A stretch of DNA of 64,000 bases from Cyclina sinensis (taxonomy: Eukaryota; Mollusca; Bivalvia; Venerida; Veneridae). The first letter of the stretch is position 1; each line of letters opens with the position of its first letter. Shown piece by piece: positions 13,950 to 27,059 of the stretch. The stretch covers positions 45,076,352 through 45,140,351 of the forward strand of contig JAAONU010000011.1 of the NCBI GenBank assembly GCA_012932295.1, written 5' to 3'. The position numbers and the translations under genes were made by a program. Below the pieces are notes generated by a model. It did no database searches, had not been told where the DNA came from, and saw nothing but the letters and a program-made list of their open reading frames with translations.

Positions 13950-14230
13950 TAGTCAAACAATGCCGCATCGTTTTCACGGTGACCGACTCAAATGCCACTT
14001 GCTATCTTTATTCCACCGCAGCTTAACCAAGCACAAATAAACAAAAGGCGATATTGCCCCGCATTTATTCCAGGAAGGAATTCATTCGCAGGCAAAAAGA
14101 TTGTCCGAAACCCGCTATGCATTGGAGTTCTTGAATTAGTTGGTGTTTTATCTGTAAACAAATCAATATGGATTTTTCCGTTCCCACTCCTAGACTTGAT
14201 TAACTTCATAGTTTTTTTGGAACTATCACA
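13950..14230. promoter_or_regulatory. Candidate cis-regulatory block, open on both strands
   Basis: Local G+C is higher than in the flanks, and overlapping open frames of 73 and 85 codons run on opposite strands. Neither resembles a protein, so unusual composition is the likelier explanation. A Fox-type TGTAAACAAA lies near 14152..14162, followed by AATCAATA. It is called as possible conserved non-coding sequence, not a gene. Confidence 0.3.
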
Positions 14231-16780
14231 GTGTATTAATTATAGATAAGGGCCTTCATTTGCTTTGGATAGTAAAGATCACAGTATTCTCCTTTCCCCG
14301 TGCCATCTCATAACAATATGTGTATTATGTTGAATTCATTTCAAAATCTTCTGGTTCATTTTTTTCATCAGTTCTGTGCTAATTGCTTTGTATTCCTGTA
14401 GAGATATGATCAAGAAAATGTAAAATGAAATTCCAACATTTTCAACATTTTTGACAAATATCTCAATTTGTGACAGTGACAAATGGGTTTTTGAAAATGA
14501 AGGAACTGTTATTCATGAAGACGAATTTCATTTATGCCTGAATAGGAATAAATCTATCCCACTTTCTGTAACAAAAGTAATTACACAATTTTTATCATAT
14601 TTCAAATTCAAAAAGCAGAAAAATCATTTTGAATTAGCCAAAAAGTCTGCAAAGGCAGTAGCAATGTAATAATGTCTTTTCATGCAACAGTAGAAGAATG
14701 CTATTGGTTTCCATCGCTCATTTTATTTTGGCAAAGCCTGACTCCAGACTGGCAACAAACCCCTGTATTAATTTACTGTATTCACCATGCCGCTGTCTAG
14801 CCTCATCTATGAGATTCCAATTTTGTTTTTCATTCCACGTATACTTTTTCTACCAGCTTTTCATTTTCTTTCTGAGCTACAGTAATGAGATTTCTGAATT
14901 AGAAAGTTGTTCTTCATCTTCGAACCCGTGCAGAGACAATATCGCATGCATGACGCCATTAATGAAATGTGTTTTGTTGCCAGTAACGCTATGATTAGGG
15001 TACAAGAACAGATTTATCCAAGATCTTCCCCAGCATTGTCATATCATAGCTAAATTTAAAATTGTGTGTTTTTTCACAAAGGAACTCCCGCACAACAATT
15101 GGTTCCCTAATTCAGACCTTCTGCCAATCGAGGTCGTAATGACGGGGTATAACCTCGACATTGTGTGTTAATGATCACGCTTGGGGCAAACTTTTCACAA
15201 AAAGAACAACCAGAGTGAAAAAAGGAAGATGAAAAGACAGAATAATTTGAGCAGTTTTAAGAGACAGGAAACCCCTTTCATTTTTTTTCCAGACTACACA
15301 AACAACTGAATTACAGTATACTATTTTCAGCTTAAAACACAACAGTAACAAATACATCATTATTCATCACTTTTTATTAAATTAAATTAGCTAATAAAAA
15401 CATTCTTTTGTTTCATTTTTAACTTGATCAACTATAAATAAAATCCTGTTATAACATTATTTATAATATCTAATATAAATAAATTTCCCTATAAAAATTA
15501 TATAACACATAATAACAACAATAACATATAAAGATCTTATCAATATTAGTACAAATAAGTAAAATGAAAATAAAATTAACCCATGAAAGAAGAATATCAA
15601 TTTACAAATTAATTGATAAAAGCTTCAAGTGTTTTCTTTTGAAGTGACAACTAAGACAAGAATTTATCTTAATATTGCATTTTGCCCTAAAGTTTTCAAA
15701 CACCTGACAAGATCTGGCCATAATTTGTCAAACTTAACTATAAAGGTGGTTTACTGATTTTAACAAATGACAAAATTGACAAATAGAACTTATCTATGTT
15801 GTTAAATCTTGTACGTTTGTCACAATACATCCTAAGGCAGTAACGGTTATGCTATCTTTGGTTTTAAAACAATTAAGCTTACGCTTTTAAAAAGTAACGT
15901 TGCGCTTAAATTGCTCTGCTTTTAATGTTATTTTGCCATAAATGTCAGCGATTATCAAAATTTTATAGCATCATAGATTGGTGATAGTCGATTGATTTTA
16001 ATTTAAGTATTTTCTGTTGTGAGTTTTTTTGTGTGGTTATTTTTGTTTTCTAACTGCTACATGATCATTGATACATTTTAATGGAGATTTAAATGAACTT
16101 GACAAGATATGCACAAGATAACACATAAGATAAAATTTGTAAAACAGGGACAATAAATGGTGTAAAACAATTAAGTCAAACATTCAGTCGTACTTAAAGG
16201 AAGCATTTCATTAAAATCAAATAAGAATCATTCGACATTGACAGATGTACAAATTGTAAATGGCTAAACAATTATGACCAGTAACTTAAAACCATAAATC
16301 ACATTATATTTCTTCCAGTCCATAAAATAATGTGAAAGCCAAAAAATAAACAATGTTTCAATAATGAGGAAAATAACACATCAGAGAAATTCCATGCAGG
16401 AACCTTTATGACTTCAGTAAGTAATTTTTACAAAGAGTTAAGGACAGTGTAATAGGTTTATATTGTGATTATAACTTTACACGCAAATCCCTCATCAAAG
16501 GTAGAAACTGTGACTTTTTGTGTCAATATCTACTATAACTTGTTCAATGTCTTTCTCCATGCCTTTGAAGTCTCCTTTGTAATTGTTCAGTAAGTTCATT
16601 TAGACACTTTCCCTGCTGTAATCATCGGTTTTCTAAGCAAGGTGTATTCTGGTATTAAATCAATAAATTGTTTACAAGTGTGGTATCTATTTAAAACTTT
16701 ATTTTGCAATAATATCACTGGTTTGATTCCTTTTTTTGACACAGCTGTTAAGGTACTCTGAGCCTCAGTATTAGTAGTAT

Positions 16781-17045
16781 GGGTTCCCTGATCATGGACA
16801 TAATATTACACCTGAGTTAGATTCCTTGATCTAGGACAAAGTATGAGTTAGTTAAGGTTCCTGATCAAAGACAAAGCCTGAATTAAGGTTCCTTGATCTA
16901 AAAAGAAAGCATGAGTTAGGGTTCTTGATCTAGGACAAAGCATGAATAAGGTTCCCTGATCAAGGACACAACATGTGTAAGGGTCCATGATGCAAGACTT
17001 AGCATGGGCCAGGGTTCCTCTATCTAGGATATAAGGTATTTGGAA
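16781..17045. repeat. Degenerate ~31-bp tandem array, about eight units
   Basis: Units with the consensus GGTTCCTTGATCTAGGAC followed by an AAAGCATGA(G/A)TTA-like tail start at about 16781, 16820, 16856, 16887, 16919, 16950, 16981 and 17012. The last five are spaced 31 to 32 bp apart and the first two are 39 and 36 bp. Copies differ by many substitutions, so the array is old. An 84-codon open frame on the minus strand across it is a by-product of the repeats. Confidence 0.85.
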
Positions 17046-20000
17046 GGATTCCTTTGTAACATGCAAAACCATCAGTGAGAGTTTCCCTTTTTTAGGGACC
17101 ATTGATAATTGATAAGTGTTAAAAAAATGCCCAGTTATGACCTATTTATTTGTTACTATTTCTTCTAAATTGAAAACAATTATATCAGAATTCAGACTGT
17201 GATAGACCTAAACTGACCAGAAAATTTAGCTATCAAGATTTCCATGTACAGTCGAAGTTTTAGCACGCTAAAGACCTGGACATACCAGAAGACTGCTCAA
17301 GCATTGTTCTTTATTCTTTACAAAGCCGCTGGACAGATCACCATGAAGTAGTCAGATTTCGTCAGTGTTGGCACACGACCCATCTCATTACAGTCTGAAA
17401 TATGTCGAAAACAATGTGACACTTGGATCATATTATAGATAAAAAGCATTATCTCTGAAAACAATTCTATCTTGATATAATCATCGTGGGACTTGACATG
17501 AAATAGTCCCCACAAATAATTCAGAATTGAATACCCTTTTTAAAAAGAATTGTCTTCTTACTGCATTTTTTTTTCAAAACTTTACATCAATATTTGTCAT
17601 ATGTATCTGATTAAGTTTTTATTTTCCAACTGTCATAGTTAGCAGTTACTAAAGTTTTGACTAGTCAGTACAGATTAACCCTAAAAACTACTAAGATTCT
17701 GTACTTACATTAATTCCCATTTACACACACAAATGGACACTCACATGCAAACTTCACCATAGGGAATTGTGGCAACAGGACAAGACTTTAATTACCTTTA
17801 AAATTACATTTTACCTGTTTATTTACATTAATGTGATGACTAATTTTTCCTACATACAATGTTCTTAACTGCATTCCTTTTCATCTATGACTTCCCTGGC
17901 AACCCATCGCTTCCAAAAACGGCAATCTCAATACCAGTTGCTAGGCCGTGACAACCATTCCATACCAAGTCTCCTTCTACCATGTATGCATTTAAGACAG
18001 TGCAAAAGTCTGGTTAAATAGCTCCTAAATAAGCAAAACATAGAACAATTTAATGTCTTAAAAGTTGCAAGCCTGTTCATATGAATGTTCTATAAAAACT
18101 ACACTGCCTACCCTTTCTCATCACTTTTCATGGCAAAATTATTCACTCGAAAATGAAAGTCTGTTAACTTAATGACTTAAAAAAAATCTAAAAATGAAAT
18201 AAATGAGATAAGTCTTAAAATTTCAAAACATAATTAGAAGTAAATCAAGCATATGCCATTTGCATGTGTCAAATATATTGAGTAGAGGAATGAGTGACAG
18301 CCATATTGTTCTGGGTCGGTTATCAGCTGTAACTGATACTTACAATGGTAAACATATGCTGAAATTGAAACCAGTCTGGGCTTTGAGAGCCAGATAGTTG
18401 ATTGGTTAACTAGAGACAGGATGTGACATCATTCATGACCTAAGACCTCCATCTGTCAGCAAGAGTGAAATGTACCTTAAGATCTTAGACATTTATAAAT
18501 AAATGAAGTAAATTACCAAGCTTTAATGTAAACATAATCCCTAAAGTAATGTAAGCACACAAAACTGTGCTGTTTAAGTTAAAAAAAAAGAGAGAGAGAA
18601 AATAGAATATCTAGTGTGTTACATTTTCTTCCATTCTGCTGACACAGTTTCATATTTTTGAAAGAAAGGAGGCAGCAGTTTCTGTAATGTTTTTCCTGAA
18701 GTTAATTTTCAGGAGAAACTCTTTTAGTAATTTACATTATTTATAAGTGAAAATCCCCTTAGCAAGTTTCTGAAAATTGCTTGGCAATCTGGACATATCT
18801 AAATTGAACTTTCAAATGACCCTCTTGAAAGTGACAAAAATGTCAAACAAATGCATTTCCTGTCGATCTTTACATAGATACCTTTGCCATCACACATGAA
18901 AGGCAGATTCACCCAAAGCCATCATTCAGTGACAACTATCTTTCAATTTTCTTTCATTTGTCCTCAACAATTTCAATAAAAATCATTACCAAATTTTAAC
19001 TGGATGTTTGCATCTTTTGTCATCACGATGTAATAGAAACTGACAATCTTTAGTACTGTGTCGTTAACTAAATGGTGCTTGGCCAACATCTTTCATGCTT
19101 GATGTGGTTATAATAACCCCCCTATCATGGGCTTCTTTTACTATTGTCCAGTTTCAAGGGTTTGCTGTCCTCCGGGTGTCCATTTGTCCACTAATTTCTT
19201 TGTCTGACCCGCCCACCTTCGACTAGACACATTATCTCATTACCTGAGCATTGTGTGGTTCCAACTTGTCTCCCAACTCCATTCATAACTACCTGATCCC
19301 TATGTTGCTCATTTGAGGGGTCATTATAGACACAATAGGGGCTGAAGATGATCTAAATTCCTCTGCATTTGAGTCTACCTTCATTTTGCCAGTTAGAATA
19401 ACAGTGGAAATACCCTGAAACATTCAAATTCACCATATACAGAATGCCATATAATGGTGTAATTACTAGTTATTTCAAAAAGACATCCGAGACTTAAATT
19501 ACACACTTAGACAAAAGTCTGGTTCTGAAAGCTAACATTAGCTTTTATGAAATAGCATGTGAAGTCAGTGAAATGATAGTGTAGTTAGAATTTCTAAAAC
19601 CAAATAACAGACATACAAAAACAGTACTAATTCTTTTTACTAGAGCAGTGGGTGTGCAAATGCAGCATCGGCAAAAAAAAAAAGAAAGAAAGAAAATTAA
19701 TAAAAGAGAAAATATGAATATATTTAATTCCTAGCATAGTAAACACAAAAATTCATCTAATCTGCTAAATAATAGCAAAAAATGGTTTAATAAAAATCAA
19801 TTTTAATTAAATGATTTTTTTTTTCAAAATGCAAGCAACTATTACCTACAGGACCACTTGTGAGACAGATAGCTTAGCTGGACCTGGCACACCACTATAT
19901 ATTTTAGCAAATTTTAAACACAATAAATTTCTCAATTATCTTTACAACAGCTGATGGCTTGGCTGTAAACTAATCAGGAAACACATATGGTTGAGACAAA

Positions 20001-20119
20001 TTGGAAAATTTGGAACTTTTTTGTTAGGGGGTCACAATTTTCTCTTCTGCCAACCTCATGTGGGACGATCAAATTTCAGTTTAATGTTGTTTTCAGCCCT
20101 TATCAGAATTTTAATTTGA

Positions 20120-20133
20120 GTAACCATGGCAAC
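20120..20133. promoter_or_regulatory. RFX X-box motif (near-perfect palindrome)
   Basis: GTAACCATGGCAAC matches the X-box consensus GTHNYYATRRNAAC at every position. It lies in the large Meis intron, so a role in ciliary or neuronal RFX regulation would be distal. It also lies inside a 116-codon open frame (19987..20337) that I do not call as a gene. Confidence 0.35.
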
Positions 20134-21739
20134 AAAATGAAGAAAGTTAGGCTGAAGGTGCCAAGTGAAATAATTTACAGTTTCAGGGTGGAGAAAATTA
20201 ACACAAGAAACTTAGAAACTGCCTCCATAATGAAGAGTACTGTTGCAGCAGATAGTTTACTAGCTTCCCAATCAAGTATTTCTGTGTTATCAGATAGGTT
20301 TTCCAAAGTTTCCTCTCTCAAAATGGAAAATAACTAAATTATTTCAAGTAAATTGTGTTTGTTAGTTCTCATTTTACTTTCTTTAACTGACAGATCATTT
20401 CTTGAATACTGTTCCAGTTTTTTTGTTTTTTTTTTTTTAGTAGTGCTTTTGCGAGTAGTAATGTCAAGCAACTTCTGCTTACGTCTGCACACTAGGCACA
20501 AGAAATTTCTTCCCGCTTTAGTTCTACACACTGATTTTTTATTCACCACAATAAACACTGAAAACAGAATTATGTATCATATGTCAAATAAAAATTAAAA
20601 TCTGAAGATCCATAATGTTTGTTTAATGAACAATAGTAAAATAAAATTCTATCCAAATTTCAGGAGAAGGGCCATTATACCGCCATTAATATGTCAGATT
20701 GTTTTAAGCATGTCTTGACTGACTAACTATTACTATTGTTACTTCATGATTTTGCCATTCTGTTCTACCAGCTGATTCAAATTCATATTTTACGATAGTT
20801 CTAGTAGTTAGAGAAATACTTGAAATATAAACTAACAAAATAAAAAAAGAAATTGCTGTTACCGCAATAAAACATTCTCTGCGTATTTCACTTGATGATT
20901 ACTCATTTTACGTGTAATATACGAAAGAAAAGGATCATTCATTACAAGAAATCATATTCTTCCGAACGTGTGTGCACAATGTTAAATAACATTTGCAGAT
21001 GTGAAAAGAAATAAAACTTGTAATTTGAAAACCTGCTGTTATTATGACTTTATTCCATAATAAAACTCCCAAGTTGGCCATAAAACTTAAATTTAGAACG
21101 TAAAATAAAATATGAACTGGGCTAGCTGAGGAATCGTGTCAATAAAATAAATTTGATCCCCCTAACTAGTTAGCTGATTAATACAGACAACTCTCTGGGA
21201 AAAATGCTCGTTTAATGACACTGATGTTCATTAATTTGATAAAAATAACTCACTTAATGGCACCAGTGATTTTTTGTCTATTCTGTACACAAAATGCCAA
21301 CTGTTGTTTTTCTATAAGAGGTAATAAGTGCTTAAAATGAAGGAGTTGTAACAATAAAGATTTGGATTTTGCTGTCATAAACAACAGGAAATATTAAGAT
21401 GAAGGTGGAATATTCACAGCAGGCTAGCATGCAATGCAGAAGGCTAGGTTTGAGGGTGGTCCAAATGAGAAGTACCAACTCACTACAATATAAACCTTAA
21501 ATATTAACAGAATCATTTACATCTGATTATTAAGTATAAACTAATGTGTTGTACTTGCTGAATCTTAGGCTATATGGTCTATACTATAGGCTTTAGCCAG
21601 ACAAACTTCGGAAAAAAGTGAGTTTCATATATAACTGGATCACTGGACTGTACCAGATTCAAAAAGTATATTAGACTGACTTAGATTATAAAAGGGAGTA
21701 AGACAGATGTAAGAAATTTGAACAGGAAGAATTTTTACT

Positions 21740-21753
21740 GTTACCGTGGCAAC
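21740..21753. promoter_or_regulatory. RFX X-box-like motif
   Basis: GTTACCGTGGCAAC has both X-box half sites intact, with GT instead of AT as the spacer. It is 1.6 kb from the match at 20120, in the same orientation. Function is inferred from the motif only. Confidence 0.3.
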
Positions 21754-22619
21754 AATGACAAACGGTCATTGTCAGTGCTGGTAATTAAAGATGCAATGAA
21801 GAAATGTATTTACTAGTGACTATCACAAGGATTTTAATTATTGTACAAAAGGAATGTACGCACAGATCTAGTGCATGCAGTTAGAGGAGAGAATGGGGTA
21901 GACCATAGGATAGTCCAAATAGATAGAAGAACTCGAGAACTTGGCTGAGAACTTAGCTGACTCTTTGAAGAAAGATAGTTGTGTTTGAAAAAGATGATAT
22001 GTATGAAGAACAGATAACTCTGTCAAACAGATCTTCCCAATACTTAAAGCTGGCATTGTAAATGAGGAAATATGGGTCAGAAATGGAGAGAAGAATTATG
22101 ATAAGGAAATAGTGAGGACATGCACAGAATGAAAAACAGTTATATATGAATTCAATCATTACTTTGTGTCAGGTTGTTGGTTTATTTGTGGAGAAAATGA
22201 TTCTCTATTTATATAGGTTCATTACATTTTAGCTGAACATGTTTCTGACAAGTGATTTCCTAGCATTCGGTGCTCTCCACCTGTTTGTGACAGGGTAAAG
22301 GAAGCGAGGCAGACTAGCAACCGTTCCTACGGCTGAATCAATCAGAAACTTCGAGAAATTTAAAACACAAGCAGTTAATCAATGTATTCATCAGGCTATG
22401 TTGTAATAAATTGCAAACGTAGGTGATTATATTTTAATTACTATCATCGTCTAGATTTAAGGCACACTTTTTCAAAGTTTACCTTGAAAGAAGCCATACT
22501 TCTGGAATATTTTTAAAAAAATACAAGGATACTTAAAAATTAAAATTCAACCCATTTGTTTTACACTTACTGGGAAAGAAGTTCTTGCAGCTTATAAAAA
22601 GCTGTATTAATAATGGTTT

Positions 22620-22750
22620 CTTGGATTCAAACCAGTGCTTGCACAGGAGGTTTGGAATGTTGAAAGTCTCTGGATGATTACATCCATGATGGGATTTGAA
22701 CCAGTGACCTCTAGGTTTTAGTCTGGGCTCTAGCCCCGCAATCACTCCTC
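22620..22750 (-). mobile_element. tRNA-derived SINE-like remnant
   Basis: On the minus strand the sequence reads GGGGCTAGAGCCC, then after a short gap CACTGGTTCAAATCC, a good RNA polymerase III B box (22692..22702 on the + strand). A second B-box-like CACTGGTTTGAATCC lies further along on the same strand (22623..22633), suggesting a duplicated or dimeric head. The A box is weak, and I see no cloverleaf good enough for a functional tRNA. Confidence 0.5.
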
Positions 22751-23319
22751 CTCCTTAAATTGATACAGATAATATACCTGGCGCCTGGCACATAGGATAA
22801 GGAATCGGGGAGTAAATGTGTACACTAACAGAGGTGTCTCATAAGCCTGGGAGGACGGCCCTTTCAGTAGGGGTGACACTATATTAAACAAACACTTTAC
22901 TTTTACTTTTTATACCTAAAGAACAATAATTCAGTATCAGTAAATGCTGCAATTCCAGTTATTATAAATTTACATCATACACCTGCAGCCAGGTAATCAA
23001 GTAGTAATTGTTGAAATCACCGCATTTTCCTTATGGCAATATTTTCATCATCATTATAAGCAGAAGCACCATCAGCGGTAATTGAATGGCTGATTATGAA
23101 AAAAGATTCATTGTCACTAAATATCTGGTTGCTAAAATTTCAAAAAGAGAAAGTGACTTGTTGTATTTTAGGATTTCTATAGAAACTTCATCACTAATTC
23201 TTTCCCTGTCCCTAAAAGTTTTTCATACGTCGTCGACTGGAGCTGTGATCAATATGTTCTGAAATTGGCATTCTGTGTGTGTACAAGACTTAATTTGAAT
23301 AGCCATTGATGGAATTAAG

Positions 23320-23400
23320 AGAGCAGTTGGTATAATTGGCAGACAAAGGCTCCAGACTGAAGTGATAATAATACGGGTTCAAATCCATGCTGAAATTTGC
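23320..23400 (+). mobile_element. tRNA-derived SINE-like remnant
   Basis: GAGAGCAGTTGGTATAATTG resembles a tRNA D-arm/A-box region, and GGTTCAAATCC at 23376..23386 is an exact B box at roughly the right spacing. The acceptor stem does not pair convincingly, so a SINE head or decayed tRNA pseudogene is more likely than an active tRNA. Confidence 0.5.
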
Positions 23401-23624
23401 GATGATTTCTGAGAAATTATTTACATTAAGGCAACAGTGTCGGTGAGAATCTTATACTATTTGGTTGTCTGAATAAAATAAACAAGATATCTCTGACTTC
23501 TTGGATAGTAGTGTTCTAAAGAAGAAAACAAAAGTTATGAGAAACTTAGTTCATAGAAAATCCAAGGGTGCTCAGTCATCTGAAACTGAGGAAAAATTCT
23601 GCTTAACACTCAAAAATTTACATG

Positions 23625-23822
23625 TTACCCTGCTAAATTTCTAAATGAACTTGTCCATCTCTCAATTTGGGCAGTACCATTTACCATTTATAGAGGTATA
23701 AGCTATAAAAATACTGACTGAATAGTGAACAGTACAGATCATGGTCAGACTGCACAGATGTGTAGGCTGATCATGGTCTACACTGGTCACAAAGGCAAAT
23801 ACAACTGCTACAAGCAGGATAA
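23625..23822 (+). mobile_element. Old relative of the TTAA hairpin MITE
   Basis: The order of segments follows the copies at 2116 and 49542: an ACCCTGCTAAATTT start, TTGTCCATCT..CAATTTGGGCAG, a central inverted repeat around CAGACTGCACAGATGTG (here GATCATGGTC/CTGATCATGGTC arms), CACTGGTCACAAAGGCAAAT and a terminal CAAGCAGGATAA. Divergence is high and the TTAA ends have decayed. It is an older copy or a related subfamily. Confidence 0.55.
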
Positions 23823-26800
23823 ATCTATAACAATTTGCACTATGCAATAATTCAGGATCTCAAAACAATATAATAGTTTGGCTACATTTTATATTCTTTA
23901 GTAGAACTTGAAGTTACTGCAAAATAAAGAAATGAAACAAATAAGTCTGTACAACAAGACATATTGGAACATTATTTAAGGTCTCAAGTATGATCTACGT
24001 GTATCAGGCACAAAACTACTAAATTGGCAAAATGCATTGCCATATATTTCTATAACAGGGCTGGAAATCTCTTGCTCATACAAAATGGAGATGTATCAAT
24101 CAGAGCACAGATTATCAATTTACTGCCAGAAATCCTGTTTTCATATAACATCCAAATAAAGGCACAACAGACAAGTGGGTTTACTGCCGTCGACATCTTA
24201 ACAAATGGCATAAAATGGCCCATATTGTCTCTTTAGTGTGGTTATTTGTTCATATAAAAGGTCTGTGTTATTTGCCTAGAGGACTGGGCGAAGATTTAAG
24301 ACTTGGAAGGTTATAGAGGGTTAACAGAATAACAGAAGTGTGTGGGTTTTCATGAAATTTGGTCATTATAATAAAACGGATGGCAACAATTGATATGGCG
24401 AGTTAAGTTTGTCATTTCATAGATTTATGATATTTTATTGTACAGCATTTGAAATGATTAAAGACTGATTCTCTAAATATCTCTTTTATTTCAATCAAAT
24501 TGCAAAAAGACATCATAAAGAAGAAAAAAAACTGGCTTGTTTTTTCCCCTACATTTAGTTTTTTTTTAAACAAGAGGTCTTTCAAGTTCACAAATGTGAT
24601 TTCTCATTGATAATGATTTCAGAGCATACCAATGATTAAGAAATGCCTTCAGCTTCATTCCTAAAGGAACTACTAGAAGTCAAATTTCATACCTCTCCTT
24701 CAAAACCTCTGTCTCTCTCAGAGAAAGGTCAAAGCTTTAACAACAGTACTTCAGCAATAGCCAGAATTGCACTGAAACAATCCATGGCCTGTAAGGCAGA
24801 GCCAGCTTTCTGAAATCATTATCTTCTTAATTCTGTAAGAAGTGTTTTCACATGTTTTGTATACCTGTCTCTTTATCCAATCTTCTCACTATTGCCTTGT
24901 ATCGTCTTTAGCAATTTCCTCAGGTCAGGGGTAAAACCAGCTGTTAATTCGGAGATCCACTAACAATTGTGAAAGCCTGGTGTTTTTAATAATCATTTAT
25001 AACAAACACTCTTTAACATCATAAAAAATGTACTATATATTGCTATCTGAAATATATTCTGAATACTAAGTATTTTATTATCATCATAAAATATAGAGAA
25101 AATTACTTCCCACATTCTCAAGGTATAGATTTAGCTGTTGCTGTGATAGGACTCATACTTGTTTCCACTTGGGAGAGATCGTTGCCCGTAAGTGCCAACA
25201 CTCCGGGATACATGGCTCCCTCAGTAACGGCAATATCTGCGATTATGGGAAATGCTTAAACATACCGAGAGAAAAGCATTTATTATTTTTTCTCTCTATA
25301 CCACCTATCCTGTGTGAAGCTTAAAATATAAATAATGGTACTTGATTATCATTTTACAGCCACTGATATTATTTCTGCAAGCACTACAGCTTTGTGTACC
25401 CTATAACACAAGTTTGTTATACTTTTTCTAAAGAAACATAAAGAGACAGAAGGACTTATTGGTGTATGCTTATCCTTGTTAATAGTGTAAATGGACTATA
25501 TACAGATTAACAGAAAAAAGAATCCCTGGCAATGAAGACTGAAAAGGCTGAAATACATAGAGGATATTTGTTTGTTTTGAGTAGATATGGAATATATCTC
25601 ATCATGAAGTGATACAATTAAATATTTTCACGAGCGCTTAGGAATAAGAGTTTTTGAATGCCCCATTGAATTTAAACAGCAAACACCAAATAACTCTATA
25701 TGACAAGGAAACTGTGTACATACATCATGTTTATTTTTTATTTAGAGCTTCATCATAATTCTGTACAGTTTAAATAACAAAATTGATGATGATATTCTTT
25801 GAAAAAAGCACCTGTTATGACACCAGAAAGAACAAATACATTATATATAATAGTCAAAAAAATGCAATTTGCAATAACATTTTTATTTCATAATAAATTT
25901 GTACCACCTACCAAAAAGCATTTCATTTAAAGCTAAAAGAAACAAGTAATTGTAATATTGTAAAAGACTTTATCTTTCTAAAAATACTTAAAGTAGACTT
26001 TTGAGAATTCCTCTGACTTTAATTTATACCATGTAAAATTAAAGCACAGCAACCTCGTGTACACCAGTATGAGGCTAATATAGTAATACAAAAAATGCAA
26101 TAAACTCGACTCATACCCACCATTTACTCAACACTTCTGAGAAATTCTCTCTGGCAATTTTTTTTTTATCCGTGAATCAACATTTTCTGTCAGTCAATCA
26201 TAAAATTGGTATCTACCGATAATACTTAGAGTCAAACTTATATGAGAAAATCTTAGGAAATATTGATTACACTTCAGTGACTTCGCTCACTACATGTATG
26301 CAGCAGTGTCTGAAATCAAACACACACAATGACAGGATTCAGATACTGAACATGTCTTAATTTGCTTGGCTGACTGAAAAGCAGAGCTGCAAGAAGCACT
26401 AAGCATTCTTGCCTTTGATGTCACAGAAATGTCCATTTTAGAAAACTGAAATGACACACCTTAATTTTGCAATGTGTTATATTTCATTAACATACAATCA
26501 AATACTATAGATATGTTTGTTTGCTGTCTTATTTTGTCACTCAGGAAGTTTATGCTATCTTATTTATAATACACATGCATAGAGCACATAGTGTTTTAGT
26601 GCAAGATAATCTTGTTCTAATCTTATATACAGCTACGAACTCTCAAAATGCAAGCTTGGTCATGGCCAATACAAAAACTTGAAGAGAACATCTCAACTTG
26701 TATAGTGGGTCCCTACAAGAAATCATAACTGTTGAAATAATTACAAATTCTAAACCCAATTAGGTCTTCCTCTATCCCTTTGATATGATTTAACTACTTT

Positions 26801-27059
26801 CTGGATGGCTGTGTTGTCTAATGGGCCACCAGGGTCTTGGAAAGTCTACGTCTATCATTACAGACAATCTGATAGAAAGTATCCATTCATTGCACATTAG
26901 CCGTTCAATATTTCTCTGTAAAGATGTAAGGCAGTCCCTGGACACGGTAAACCTATATCATTGACACTTCAATTCTTGCTACATGCTCCTGATGACATTT
27001 CTTGGTGAGAATTACTTACAGCTAATTTACACAAAAATCTACATAAATGAGCACATTGA

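Noticed and set aside
14698..14994. 98-codon open frame
   Set aside because: The Ser/Phe/Leu-rich translation is typical of T- and C-rich non-coding DNA; no family is recognised and the frame does not join Meis.
16848..17102. 84-codon minus-strand frame with internal repeats
   Set aside because: It is a by-product of the 31-bp tandem array.
19987..20337. 116-codon open frame on the + strand
   Set aside because: No domain, signal or splice context; the flanks are AT-rich intron and the composition resembles worn dispersed repeat DNA. It is kept only as the location of an X-box motif.
22533..22745. Possible tRNA gene on the minus strand
   Set aside because: The B box is good, but the A box and acceptor stem are poor and a second B-box-like unit follows, so it is a SINE remnant.
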